NCBI GenBank assembly: GCA_964429915.1
Contig: CAYSDZ010000013.1
Coordinates: 11,448-75,447 of the forward strand
Origin: Alteromonas_F sp964429915
GTDB lineage: Bacteria > Pseudomonadota > Gammaproteobacteria > Enterobacterales > Alteromonadaceae
DNA: 64,000 nucleotides
Direction of reading: 5' to 3'
Every line of letters begins with the position of its first letter. Positions within the stretch are counted from its first letter, which is position 1. The notes under the pieces are model-generated. The model saw only the letters and a program-made list of their open reading frames with translations, searched no databases and had not been told where the DNA came from. Below are positions 28,617-36,891 of this stretch, one piece after another. Both the position numbers and the translations under genes were made by a program.

Positions 28617-29423
28617 TTAAGATGCAGGAACAGTAATCGTTAACCGAGCAACAGGATTAAGCCATCTATGAACTGTGGAGTTTAAATCGCTTGCGCCAGC
28701 GCTTTGATTGGTGTCGCCTAATACATTTCTATGGATATGTATCGGTCCATCTGTGCCATCTTCAATTTCACCATTAACAACTTGTACACCAACCCCTGTT
28801 GCGCCTGTGCCTAAAGGAACGATTGAAGTGGGGGCACCAGCTACGCCAGGTACTCCGTATCCACCCAACGCTAATCCTGTCCCTGCTTCAACAACATCAG
28901 TTCGAGCGCTATTTAATTCATCATTGAGTTCGGTACCTGCGTCATAAGCATTTAGCGTATAAGTGTAAACACCTGGTTCAGTAGGAATTTCAATGGCATC
29001 AAGACCAGCGAAAGCATCGTTAGTAGGAATTAACATGGTCAATACAGACAACAAAGGCTTACCCATGGTATCAAACTGATACGTTACTGTGGTTGATGGG
29101 CTAAGCAAGCCTCCAAATCGACGCCACGTGTTCGATCCGTTATCCGTTGACTCAGGCCCCAATAGCGCTTCAAAGTTCTGGCCTGCTGAAGCTGGGTTTT
29201 GCTCATCTTCTATAACACCGGCTTCCGCCAACCATGCCAATGCAGTGCTTGCTTCAGTGCCGGCTTCAAACGTATCAATGGTTTCATCGTGAGCCACTAC
29301 AAGGCGTGGCGTGAAACTTTGACCGTGCATTAAATTTGTAAACTCAATTTCTACCGTCTGTGCAAGAGCACTTGCGCTTGAACAAAGGAATAATAGCGAT
29401 GCCGAAATCGTACGTAATCTCAT
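28617..29423 (-). CDS. Exported spondin-domain protein
   Basis: A 268-residue secreted protein starting at ATG 29423 (MRLRTIS), which has GAGG eight bases upstream; an in-frame upstream ATG lacks a site. The signal peptide ends near ALAQ (residue 22). The rest is one spondin_N domain: VEIEFTNLMHGQSFTPRLVVAHD, AWLAEAG, MLIPTNDAFAGLDAIEIP, YDAGTELNDEL, HIHRNVLGD and HRWLNPVARLTIT. The TNDAF and HRW..P motifs are shared with the lipoprotein 16 bases downstream, so the operon encodes a soluble and a lipid-anchored version. Its start codon lies in a long inverted repeat that may control translation. Confidence 0.85.
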   Translation of the reverse strand: MRLRTISASLLFLCSSASALAQTVEIEFTNLMHGQSFTPRLVVAHDETIDTFEAGTEASTALAWLAEAGVIEDEQNPASAGQNFEALLGPESTDNGSNTWRRFGGLLSPSTTVTYQFDTMGKPLLSVLTMLIPTNDAFAGLDAIEIPTEPGVYTYTLNAYDAGTELNDELNSARTDVVEAGTGLALGGYGVPGVAGAPTSIVPLGTGATGVGVQVVNGEIEDGTDGPIHIHRNVLGDTNQSAGASDLNSTVHRWLNPVARLTITVPAS

Positions 29424-29472
29424 GATGTATCCTCTTTTTTTAAGTGTGACTGACACAAGTCACATCATGAGA
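29418..29472 (-). promoter_or_regulatory. Leader inverted repeat covering the spondin start codon
   Basis: TCTCATGATGT and ACATCATGAGA form an 11-bp perfect inverted repeat 33 bases apart, and the right arm (in mRNA sense) contains the ATG of the spondin gene. Between them lies a second inverted repeat, TGTGACT/AGTCACA with a 6-base loop, sharing three bases with the outer left arm. If folded, the mRNA would hide the start codon while the GAGG site stays in the loop. Both arms may equally be DNA operator half-sites. Confidence 0.5.
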
Positions 29473-29523
29473 TGCAGCGAGTTTTACAAAATGTTCACTC
29501 ACTGATAAAAATATTTACTCTTT

Positions 29524-31422
29524 TTATTCCGTTTCGCCACTGATGCGATCTCTACCGCTATTTTTAGCATGATACAAATGTTTGTCAGCAAGTTGGATTG
29601 TCTCATCTATTGCCATACCCGAAGCATGTCGATGGATTGCAACCCCCATGGAAAAACTTAACTTTCTACTATCTGGAATACCCTCGATAGCTGTGTTTTG
29701 GAGTTTCTCACGTACAGATGTAAATAATTTTTTAGGCGATTCCTTATCACTTTCATTCAAAATAATGAGCCACTCTTCACCACCAAAACGACCAAAATAA
29801 TTTGGTAAATAAATGTTTTCTTTTAACGCATTTGCAAATGCTTTGAGTACATTGTCACCAATATCATGGCCGAAGGTATCGTTGATACTCTTGAACTTAT
29901 CTAAATCAAGAAGGGCAATCATCACCTGTTTATCGGAGTGTCGAGCATGTTCAATCGACTTTACAGCAAACGCCATAATACTGCGTCGGTTTGGCGAGCC
30001 TGTTAGTTGATCGACAAATGCCATTTGCTTAAAGCGTTGCTTGTTTTTCACTTGCCACACAAGCATGAATGCAAGTAAAACAAATACCAAAAAACTAAGC
30101 AGCGCGACAATCATCCAAACGGTTTTTTGTTCTTCTTGCTGCTTTATTACTTTTTGGCTTATTTGATTTATCGATTGAAGCTTTTCATTTTCATTTTCCT
30201 TTAATTGAACTTCAAATCGCACTCTGAGCTTTTCTAATTCATTATTTTGATATTCTTCATACCACTGCTCTTGAGTTGGCGCACTTTTTCGCAGCATTTC
30301 AAAAGCGTTTTTGTGATTTTGGTTTAAGTAAAGCCAGTTGGCTTTCAACTGCTGATAAGCAATTTTATGGAACGCATCATTAAAGCTTTCCAACTTACGT
30401 TCAAAGGCATTTAATGTTTGTTTTGCGTTATCTAAATCATTTGTTTTTAGGTAAGCCAGAGTCAAACTCGTCAATATTTCAAAAACAATCGGCGCGTTGT
30501 CTATATTGTCGAACACCGTCAAGGTTTCCTTTAATAAAGGTATCGCTTTTCCCCATTGCTCTTCGCTAATAAAAATATCTGCCAATCTGTGTTTGGCATG
30601 CGTAACACCAAGCACATCATCAATTTTCAAACTCAACACAATTGCATTTTCAAGTGCCAGTTTTGCTTTATCAACATCGTCTAAATCCATAAAAACAAAA
30701 TGAAGATTGTAGTGAATTATCGATTGGGAGAAGGTATCGAGATTCGCCTCTGCTAACTCAAGTGCTTGCATATTGAAATCTAAGCTACTCTCGGCATTTG
30801 AGAGATCGATGTTTATATTGCCTAGCGCGATTAATACTCGACTTAAGCCACCTAATTCGTTGACCATCTCAAACTTTTCGTAGGCTTGTTTCAAATAATT
30901 AACGGACGCTTCAAATTTCTCTAATGAATATTGATACTCTCCCAAAGCCAAATAGACATCACCTACCAAGTTAACATTTTCTAGCTGTGGGACGGCGTTC
31001 AGTAAACGAGTCGCATATTCAGATGTAAGGTTATTGCTGTCTTGATAAGGAACTAAATATAAACTGATTATGTCTAGCTCGACCGTGGCGAAACGATCGT
31101 TAAGCTGACTTGCAATCTCGTGTAGCGCCGAAAGTGAAGGACTTATTTTTTCAATTTGTTCAATTTCTTTGTACTGTTTTAATACACCAATAGATGTGCG
31201 TAGATAACCTTTTTCCCATTGATTTTTTTTTGCCAAAATAACCAATTTTTTTAAAAGCGTGGTAGCAGCGATAGGCGAAATACTGTGGTCATTTTGAATG
31301 CGTACTACTTCGTTGAGTAAATCCTGTTCAGATTTAATTGACGATATTTGCTGCGCAACAACACTATGACATGAACAAACTACAACAAGAGTAAAGAGTG
31401 CGCGCTTTAATTGCTTTATCAA
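29524..31422 (-). CDS. TPR-containing membrane diguanylate cyclase
   Basis: A 632-residue protein with a signal peptide (cleavage near VVAQ, residue 24), a periplasmic array of TPR repeats (about 30-400), a membrane span (about 428-448) and a cytoplasmic GGDEF domain. The active-site loop is GGEEW at about 547-551 (FGRFGGEEWLIIL), with the final aromatic Trp instead of Phe; the metal-binding D of ALLDLDKFKSINDTFGHDIGD is intact. It should synthesise cyclic di-GMP in response to a periplasmic protein or peptide bound by the TPRs. No inhibitory RxxD is obvious at the expected spacing. It lies upstream of the spondin operon on the same strand, separated by 100 bases. Confidence 0.9.
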   Translation of the reverse strand: MIKQLKRALFTLVVVCSCHSVVAQQISSIKSEQDLLNEVVRIQNDHSISPIAATTLLKKLVILAKKNQWEKGYLRTSIGVLKQYKEIEQIEKISPSLSALHEIASQLNDRFATVELDIISLYLVPYQDSNNLTSEYATRLLNAVPQLENVNLVGDVYLALGEYQYSLEKFEASVNYLKQAYEKFEMVNELGGLSRVLIALGNINIDLSNAESSLDFNMQALELAEANLDTFSQSIIHYNLHFVFMDLDDVDKAKLALENAIVLSLKIDDVLGVTHAKHRLADIFISEEQWGKAIPLLKETLTVFDNIDNAPIVFEILTSLTLAYLKTNDLDNAKQTLNAFERKLESFNDAFHKIAYQQLKANWLYLNQNHKNAFEMLRKSAPTQEQWYEEYQNNELEKLRVRFEVQLKENENEKLQSINQISQKVIKQQEEQKTVWMIVALLSFLVFVLLAFMLVWQVKNKQRFKQMAFVDQLTGSPNRRSIMAFAVKSIEHARHSDKQVMIALLDLDKFKSINDTFGHDIGDNVLKAFANALKENIYLPNYFGRFGGEEWLIILNESDKESPKKLFTSVREKLQNTAIEGIPDSRKLSFSMGVAIHRHASGMAIDETIQLADKHLYHAKNSGRDRISGETE

Positions 31423-31654
31423 TGCGTTTTAGCCTATCTGATGCTGCTGTCCCTTTAAGAGCCATGAGTAAAAAGAAAAGGTTCTATTGCTAAATGAAGA
31501 AGATAGTAAACATGACCAAAGTTGGCAAAGAGGTAAAGCCATTATTTTGCTAATAGCGGAAACAAAAAGATAAACCCAATACAAAGCACTTGATTTTACG
31601 TGCATAAAAAAACAAACTCCACGTTCTAAACCTAGGTAACTGAAGCGAAAAAAT

Positions 31655-32557
31655 ATGAATGTTTGGAACCGATTTGGTCTGCTTAGCTGCAAAGCTATAT
31701 TTTTGTTGCTGTCGTTGCTGACTACTGCATTTGCAAACGATAAATTGCCCATTCTCCGGTTGGCACATGTGGGTTTTGAAGTGTCAGATCTTGACGTTTC
31801 AAGCCGTCATTACCAACAAATATTTGGCTTGGACACGGCTTTTTCAGTGAATGGTGCCGCTTATCTAAAAGTTAACGATAATCAGTTTATCAAATTGCTT
31901 GCAGTGGGTGGCCGAACCCATGACAACCGCATAACAGAAATCGCTTTTCATGTTGCCGACATAGACAAAACCGAGAAGGGTTTGAAGCAACGCGGGCTAA
32001 AGCCATCTAATGTTTATCGTGCAGCAGACGGCACACTCGCCATTCGCTTACGCGATCCCGAAGGTCATCAATTAGTTTTTGTCGAGTACGTTGCGGATTC
32101 GTTACAAGCCAAAACTCAAGGTCAATTTTTAAGTGACAAACGGGTATCTAAGCGCTTGCAACACATTGGTATTACGATTAGAAATGAAGACGCGGCAAAT
32201 GCGTTTTACGGAAAAGCACTAGGTTTTACAGAAAACTGGCGTGCTTCGCGCACCGACGATGGCCCTGACGCATGGGTAGGGATGCAGTTACCCGGAAGCA
32301 GCGGTAACTATATCGAATACGTGTTGATCAACGATATGCAACCCAACCGCCAAGTATTAGGCAATATGCACCATGTTTGTTTGCTTTCAGATAATATTCA
32401 CCAAAGTTATCAAAAGCTTTTGGAACACGGCATTGGAAGCGACACACGATTTAAACCCAGAATTGGCCGCAGTAAGCGATGGTTGTTAAATACCCACGAC
32501 CCAGACGGCAGCCGAACTGAATTAATGGAAGAGAATGAAGCCCTTACAAAAGATTAA
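31655..32557 (+). CDS. Exported two-domain VOC (glyoxalase-fold) protein
   Basis: A 300-residue protein with a signal peptide ending near TTAFAND (residue 27) and two tandem vicinal-oxygen-chelate domains (about 30-145 and 165-295). Metal-ligand-like positions include H38 (LRLAHVGFEVSDLD), the E of LVFVEYV, H in LQHIGITIRN and E in RTELME. VOC enzymes range over dioxygenases, glyoxalases and resistance proteins; secretion to the periplasm is uncommon in the superfamily and the reaction cannot be named. It converges with the peroxidase gene, stop codons 10 bases apart. Confidence 0.75.
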   Translation: MNVWNRFGLLSCKAIFLLLSLLTTAFANDKLPILRLAHVGFEVSDLDVSSRHYQQIFGLDTAFSVNGAAYLKVNDNQFIKLLAVGGRTHDNRITEIAFHVADIDKTEKGLKQRGLKPSNVYRAADGTLAIRLRDPEGHQLVFVEYVADSLQAKTQGQFLSDKRVSKRLQHIGITIRNEDAANAFYGKALGFTENWRASRTDDGPDAWVGMQLPGSSGNYIEYVLINDMQPNRQVLGNMHHVCLLSDNIHQSYQKLLEHGIGSDTRFKPRIGRSKRWLLNTHDPDGSRTELMEENEALTKD

Positions 32558-32567
32558 CTAGAAGGAA

Positions 32568-33488
32568 TTAGAACATTGACACGCTTTGTTGAATAAACTC
32601 AATAGAGGGCGCAAAGTAAGCGCCTCCAGTTTCTGCACTGGTGTAGTCTAGCCACCTATCGTAGTCGCCTTCACTTGTGCCAACAATTTGTGAATATAAA
32701 CGCGCCTTAAACACTCGCGGTGATTTAGCACAACAAACCGAAAATAGCCCTTGGCGATACATACTCCCGTACGGCATACCTTGCAAAACAAGCTGTTCAG
32801 TGGATTCTCCGGCTAATACAGTGCTTGCTCGCACAACATGCGAGGAATCAGAGCTTTCTGCACTAACAAGGTTGTGTTGTTGCGTCACTCCCATTACTTG
32901 TTCTTGTTGTCTTTCTGAAAGGCTATTCCAACGTCGTAAATCATGCCGAAAACGCTGTACGTGAATGTAGCTACCTCCTGCGAACAGTGGGTTTTCGTCT
33001 CCGATAATCGCAACCTCTCGGCGCTTAATGCCTCGTGGATTATTCGCTGCGTAAATAAAGCCATTTAAATCTCGACCCTCTAAATAACGAAAACCTGCGG
33101 TTGCCTCTACTAGCTCAACATGTAAACGCAACAAATCTACTATTTCTAGGCCTATGCGGTAACAGATATCTTGTCGGTCTGTGCGAATTTGAATGAATAG
33201 ATCAGTTTGAGTAGAAGGCGCACTGCGGTCGTCACACTGTACATCGGGAAACTCACACAACTCAGAGGGGATCGGCCCAGGATAAAGCTCCTGCCAATAA
33301 TTTACGCCAATCGCTACCATGCCGGTTACCATGGCTTCATAATGCTCTTGGTCGTGATGTTCAAATATATCGAGAATCCGAGCAAGCTTAGCTCGCACTT
33401 CAGTCGCGTCGTCATCGGTTACATTAAACAATAAATACTGAGCATGTAAATTGGGTTCAGCACATACGCCTTTTTGAGCTTGCGACAT
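32568..33488 (-). CDS. DyP-type peroxidase-like protein with altered catalytic motif
   Basis: A 306-residue cytoplasmic protein of the YfeX-type dye-decolourising peroxidase family. Proximal haem histidine H182 (FRHDLRRW) after AGGSYIHVQRF and the distal arginine R220 (SSHVVRAS) are present. The family's catalytic motif GFxDGTENP appears instead as GFIYAANNP (143-151): the Asp that helps cleave peroxide is Tyr146 and the following Gly is Ala147. Classical peroxidase activity may therefore be lost or altered, leaving haem binding or another role. The gene starts 10 bases after the ggt stop, with its AAGG ribosome site overlapping the ggt stop, so both are translated from one mRNA. Confidence 0.85.
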   Translation of the reverse strand: MSQAQKGVCAEPNLHAQYLLFNVTDDDATEVRAKLARILDIFEHHDQEHYEAMVTGMVAIGVNYWQELYPGPIPSELCEFPDVQCDDRSAPSTQTDLFIQIRTDRQDICYRIGLEIVDLLRLHVELVEATAGFRYLEGRDLNGFIYAANNPRGIKRREVAIIGDENPLFAGGSYIHVQRFRHDLRRWNSLSERQQEQVMGVTQQHNLVSAESSDSSHVVRASTVLAGESTEQLVLQGMPYGSMYRQGLFSVCCAKSPRVFKARLYSQIVGTSEGDYDRWLDYTSAETGGAYFAPSIEFIQQSVSMF

Positions 33489-33498
33489 GACTTAGACC

Positions 33499-35190
33499 TT
33501 AATATCCTGCTGCATAACCATCTTTTCTTGATTCAGAAGCCCCAACGAAGGTTCTATCGTTGCTATCGGGGCGAAGCACGCCAATCGCTTGATAACCGCC
33601 AAACACCCCAATGCTTTCAGCTATTTTGTGTCCTCTGTCACTCAACTCTCGTTTAACCTGAGCACTTATTCCTGATTCTATATGAACTTCGCCACCATCA
33701 AACATCATTTTTCCTGTTGGGCTTGAAGAGCCAGAGTGAATGACTCTAGGGGCGTCACCCGCTTCTTGTAGGTTCATACCAAAGTCGATGATATTCACTA
33801 AAATCTGTGCATGCATTTGCGGTTGAGTCGCGCCACCCATAACTCCAAAACTTAACCATGGTTGTCCGTCTTTCGTTACAAATGCAGGAATAATGGTATG
33901 GAAAGGACGTTTGCCCGGCGCGTAGGTGTTAAAATGGTCAGGCTCTAAGGTGAACATTTCCCCTCGATTTTGCAACATAAAACCTAACTCAGGTGGCACC
34001 ATACCAGAACCCATACCACGATAATTGCTTTGAATGAGCGACACCATGTTGCCCTCTTTATCTGCGACAGTCAGATAAATCGTATCTCCTTCAACCGGCC
34101 CAGCATTAACCGACTTGGCCGACTTGTTGGTGATAAGCTTACGTCTCTCATTTGCGTATTGTTTAGAAATTAATTGAGAGACTGGGATCGCATTAAAAGC
34201 GGGATCAGCATAAAACTTCGCTCTATCAGCAAACGCTATTTTTTTTGCTTCGATGAACGTATGCAAGTATTCAGTACTTCCAAACCCCATGCTTTCAATA
34301 TCGTAACCCTCTAGTAAATTAAGTATTTGCAATGCAGCAATACCTTGCCCATTTGGTGGCAGCTCCCACACATCGTAGCCTCTATAATTTGTGGAAACAG
34401 GTGTTACCCAATTTGAAGTATGGTCAGCCAGATCTTGTTTACTTAAAAATCCGCCTTCAGCCTGAATATGTGCGGCAATTTTTGCGGCAATATCACCTTT
34501 ATAAAATGCTTCGCGTCCACCCGTTGCTATTTTCTCGTAGGTCGCAGCTAAATGTGGATTTTTAAAAATATCACCTGCTTTGGGTACTTTACCATCAACC
34601 AAGTACGTTTCTGCAAACCCTGAGTAATGTCCCACTCTGTCGGCATTTAATTGCCAATAATGTGCGATTACCTCCGACACAGGAAAACCCGATTTAGCGT
34701 ACTCAATAGCTGGCGTGAGTAGCTCTGGCATAGATAAGCGCCCAAACTTCTTATGTAACATAAACCAGCCGTCTACTGCTCCAGGCACAGACACAGGCAA
34801 CGGACCAAAAGACGGAATCGCCGTTAAACCTTGTTTGGTTAATTCGGTAAGCGTTAGTGACTGCGGAGAACGCCCTGAGGCATTCAGGCCATGGAGTTGG
34901 TGTTTTTTTGCATCCCAGACAATGGCGAATAAGTCGCCCCCTATACCGCAGCCTGTGGGTTCTACCAACCCAAGTACCGCATTTGCCGCTATCGCTGCAT
35001 CTACCGCGCTACCACCGGCTTTAAGTACATCAATCGCTGTTTGAGTGGCAAGAGGATGGCTTGTGGCTGCCATTCCATTTTGCGTGAACACTTCTGAACG
35101 ACTTGAAAACAGTTGCCCGGTCACTCGGTCGTAAGCTGCAACAGGAAAACCCATGAAGATCATAAAGAAAAACAAAAAATAATTTCGCAT
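33499..35190 (-). CDS. ggt: Gamma-glutamyltransferase
   Basis: Ggt cleaves the gamma-glutamyl bond of glutathione and related peptides in the periplasm. The 563-residue proenzyme has a signal peptide (about 1-19, FPVAAYD). The start of the small subunit is Thr370 in GDTIYLTVADKEGN, the residue that both cuts the precursor and acts as nucleophile. Other family marks are GGSAVDAAIAANAVLGLVEP (59-78), GCGIGGDLF (80-88) and the late GVMGGATQPQMHAQ. The large-subunit end PVEGD before T370 is typical. It is the first gene of an operon with the DyP-like gene. A hairpin terminator lies upstream at 35263-35293. Confidence 0.95.
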   Translation of the reverse strand: MRNYFLFFFMIFMGFPVAAYDRVTGQLFSSRSEVFTQNGMAATSHPLATQTAIDVLKAGGSAVDAAIAANAVLGLVEPTGCGIGGDLFAIVWDAKKHQLHGLNASGRSPQSLTLTELTKQGLTAIPSFGPLPVSVPGAVDGWFMLHKKFGRLSMPELLTPAIEYAKSGFPVSEVIAHYWQLNADRVGHYSGFAETYLVDGKVPKAGDIFKNPHLAATYEKIATGGREAFYKGDIAAKIAAHIQAEGGFLSKQDLADHTSNWVTPVSTNYRGYDVWELPPNGQGIAALQILNLLEGYDIESMGFGSTEYLHTFIEAKKIAFADRAKFYADPAFNAIPVSQLISKQYANERRKLITNKSAKSVNAGPVEGDTIYLTVADKEGNMVSLIQSNYRGMGSGMVPPELGFMLQNRGEMFTLEPDHFNTYAPGKRPFHTIIPAFVTKDGQPWLSFGVMGGATQPQMHAQILVNIIDFGMNLQEAGDAPRVIHSGSSSPTGKMMFDGGEVHIESGISAQVKRELSDRGHKIAESIGVFGGYQAIGVLRPDSNDRTFVGASESRKDGYAAGY

Positions 35191-35262
35191 ATCGACAGAA
35201 AAACAGCCTTTTCAACCTTGATAGGGTATCAATATAGCGCGGTTTTAACTTGCATTGAAGTG

Positions 35263-35293
35263 AAAGAGCGGTCTGCTTACTTTACCGCTCTTT
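35263..35293. terminator. Terminator hairpin between glnK and ggt
   Basis: A 10-bp stem AAAGAGCGGT/ACCGCTCTTT with an 11-base loop lies 36 bases beyond the glnK stop codon, between glnK and ggt, which run in the same direction. It should end the glnK transcript; T tracts on both strands are short. Confidence 0.7.
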
Positions 35294-35328
35294 TTAAAAA
35301 GAGTTTCGTAGTTGCTTGGAATTGAATT

Positions 35329-35667
35329 TTACAAAGCGTCGGTATCCGTTTCCCCCGTTCTAATACGCACAACTTGTAGTAAATCGTATACAAATACTTT
35401 TCCATCGCCTATTTTTCCTGTTTTTGCCGCCGCTGTGATCGCTTCAACTAAGCGTTCAACCTGCTTATCTTCGGCAGCAACTTCAAGTTTAATTTTAGGC
35501 AGAAAGTCGACTTGATACTCTGCCCCGCGATACAGCTCAGTGTGTCCTTTTTGACGACCAAAGCCTTTTATTTCGGTAACAGTAAGACCATCAATTCCTA
35601 TTTCAGAAATAGCTTCACGAACGTCATCCAATTTAAATGGCTTAACAATAGCGGTCACTAATTTCAT
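35329..35667 (-). CDS. glnK: Nitrogen regulatory PII protein, GlnK type
   Basis: PII proteins sense ATP/ADP and 2-oxoglutarate and control ammonium transport, glutamine synthetase and NtrB. The 112-residue sequence is very close to E. coli GlnK: MKLVTAIVKPFKLDDVREAI, T-loop GRQKGHTELYRGAEY with uridylylation site Y51, the B loop TGKIGDGKVFV, and RIRTGE near the C-terminus. The ribosome site AAGGAGTG is strong. A sigma-54 promoter and an NtrC-type site lie upstream, fitting glnK rather than constitutive glnB. An amtB gene does not follow; ggt does, after a terminator, so the usual glnK-amtB operon is broken here. Confidence 0.93.
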   Translation of the reverse strand: MKLVTAIVKPFKLDDVREAISEIGIDGLTVTEIKGFGRQKGHTELYRGAEYQVDFLPKIKLEVAAEDKQVERLVEAITAAAKTGKIGDGKVFVYDLLQVVRIRTGETDTDAL

Positions 35668-35740
35668 TGTTCACTCCTTTTAATTTTTATTCTCAATTTT
35701 GTATCTAGCCCGTCACAGGGCTTATTTGCATTTTTAAGTC

Positions 35741-35755
35741 GCAATTTTTAAGCCA
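35741..35755 (-). promoter_or_regulatory. Sigma-54 (-24/-12) promoter of glnK
   Basis: On the minus strand TGGCTTAAAAATTGC matches the sigma-54 consensus TGGCAC-N5-TTGC with the invariant GG and GC exactly 10 bases apart; only the -20 dinucleotide differs. The predicted start at about 35729 leaves a 60-base leader before glnK. Confidence 0.75.
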
Positions 35756-35846
35756 TACTAACAGCGACTATTTATCTGCTAATTAGCATAATAATGTAAG
35801 TTTTTTGGACGGTTTGTCTGCTTCAAATGGATGCAGTTGTTTTTTT

Positions 35847-35863
35847 TGCACCTTTTTTGTGCG
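35847..35863 (-). promoter_or_regulatory. Candidate NtrC enhancer site for glnK
   Basis: TGCACCTTTTTTGTGCG has GCAC and GTGC separated by seven bases, as in the NtrC consensus TGCACCAWWWTGGTGCA, agreeing at about 14 of 17 positions. It is centred about 126 bases upstream of the predicted glnK start, the usual NtrC enhancer distance. Confidence 0.6.
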
Positions 35864-35932
35864 TTGTGAACTTTTTATGTTTTGCATGTTCTGAAAGTCG
35901 AGTGAATGGCTTAGACGAAGAACAAAGGAAAA

Positions 35933-36688
35933 ATGAACAAGGGACAGACGAGAAAGCCAATAGAAATACTTTTTCCCTTGTGTTTTTCTATCGCGCTCCA
36001 CGGTGCTCTTGTGTTTTTAATTAGTCAGGTATTTTTCACTCCATCCGCGCCCTTAGTAAAAAAACCGCCATTACAAGCTAAGCTGTATTTTCCACCTCAT
36101 CAGGAAAAGCCGTTGATACAGCAGCGTGAAGCGACACAAAACCTTAAGACTGAGGAAACGAGTATCGAAGTTAGTGAACAGGTGGTCGATGACATGGCGA
36201 CCGAGTCCAAAATGACGGCTGAGGCAAGTACAGAAGTGAGTGCAGAGCTGACTGCACAAAGAACGCCTGAACCCGTGGCTCCCCCCTCTACTGAGCAAAA
36301 GTCGGAATCTAGGAGCGTTCAACCTAAACCGGTTGATATACGAGAAGCAACACGTCGCGCGCTATCCACTATTCACTCTCAAAACATGGAAACCACATTT
36401 GAAGCAGAACTTAATGAATACCGTTCACGCGACAGTCGCATTATTCAAAACGCACCAAGACAAGCGATTGTAGAAGGCCCAATTGATAATCAACCCAAAG
36501 CCATACCTGTAACTTGTGCAAGCAAAACAAAGGAAACGTTGATAACAGTGAATCGTTCATTATTCGGCGGCAGAATAAGATGTCGGTCATATTCGGCTGA
36601 TGACATAAATGCTTACATCGACAAGCAACATAATAAAGGACAAGAAAAACTTGATCAAAACAACCAAAAAAGTGGTGAAAATAACTAA
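35933..36688 (+). CDS. Membrane-anchored periplasmic protein with TonB-like topology
   Basis: A 251-residue protein I do not recognise. It has one N-terminal span (about 12-32, LFPLCFSIALHGALVFLISQVFF) of the TonB N-terminal style, then a Pro/Glu/Lys-rich stretch (about 40-125) and a compact charged domain (130-225) with two cysteines (PVTC and RIRC) that could pair. No TonB C-terminal fold is evident, so it is not a normal TonB, though it could brace or span the periplasm in the same way. The tail is Asn/Gln/Lys-rich. ATG 35933 follows AAAGGA. The gene is divergent from glnK, sharing its control region. Confidence 0.6.
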   Translation: MNKGQTRKPIEILFPLCFSIALHGALVFLISQVFFTPSAPLVKKPPLQAKLYFPPHQEKPLIQQREATQNLKTEETSIEVSEQVVDDMATESKMTAEASTEVSAELTAQRTPEPVAPPSTEQKSESRSVQPKPVDIREATRRALSTIHSQNMETTFEAELNEYRSRDSRIIQNAPRQAIVEGPIDNQPKAIPVTCASKTKETLITVNRSLFGGRIRCRSYSADDINAYIDKQHNKGQEKLDQNNQKSGENN

Positions 36689-36802
36689 CTCAAGTATCTA
36701 CGTTTTCATTTTTTAGTCAAAATAACACATTGAATAATTTTAAAATTCTCTCCACCCCATAAAAGCACTTATTTTTCAATAGCTTAATATTTATTTTCGT
36801 TT

Positions 36803-36817
36803 TGGCACAACTATCGC
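36803..36817 (+). promoter_or_regulatory. Sigma-54-type promoter upstream of the small exported protein
   Basis: TGGCACAACTATCGC carries a perfect TGGCAC -24 element and a GC at -12, exactly 10 bases after the GG; the -12 box is TCGC rather than TTGC. The predicted start at about 36829 gives a 63-base leader before ATG 36892. I see no NtrC-type site in the 150 bases upstream, so another sigma-54 activator would be needed. Confidence 0.6.
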
Positions 36818-36891
36818 AAAAACTAAAGCGACTTAACTTAAAACTGCCAAGCAGTGAAGCGCAGTAACTTAACACAATTTTGGAGAAAATC

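Noticed and set aside
29444..29464. CRP site (TGTGA...TCACA) before the spondin operon
   Set aside because: The half-sites are 10 bases apart rather than six, so it does not fit a CRP operator; kept only as an inverted repeat.
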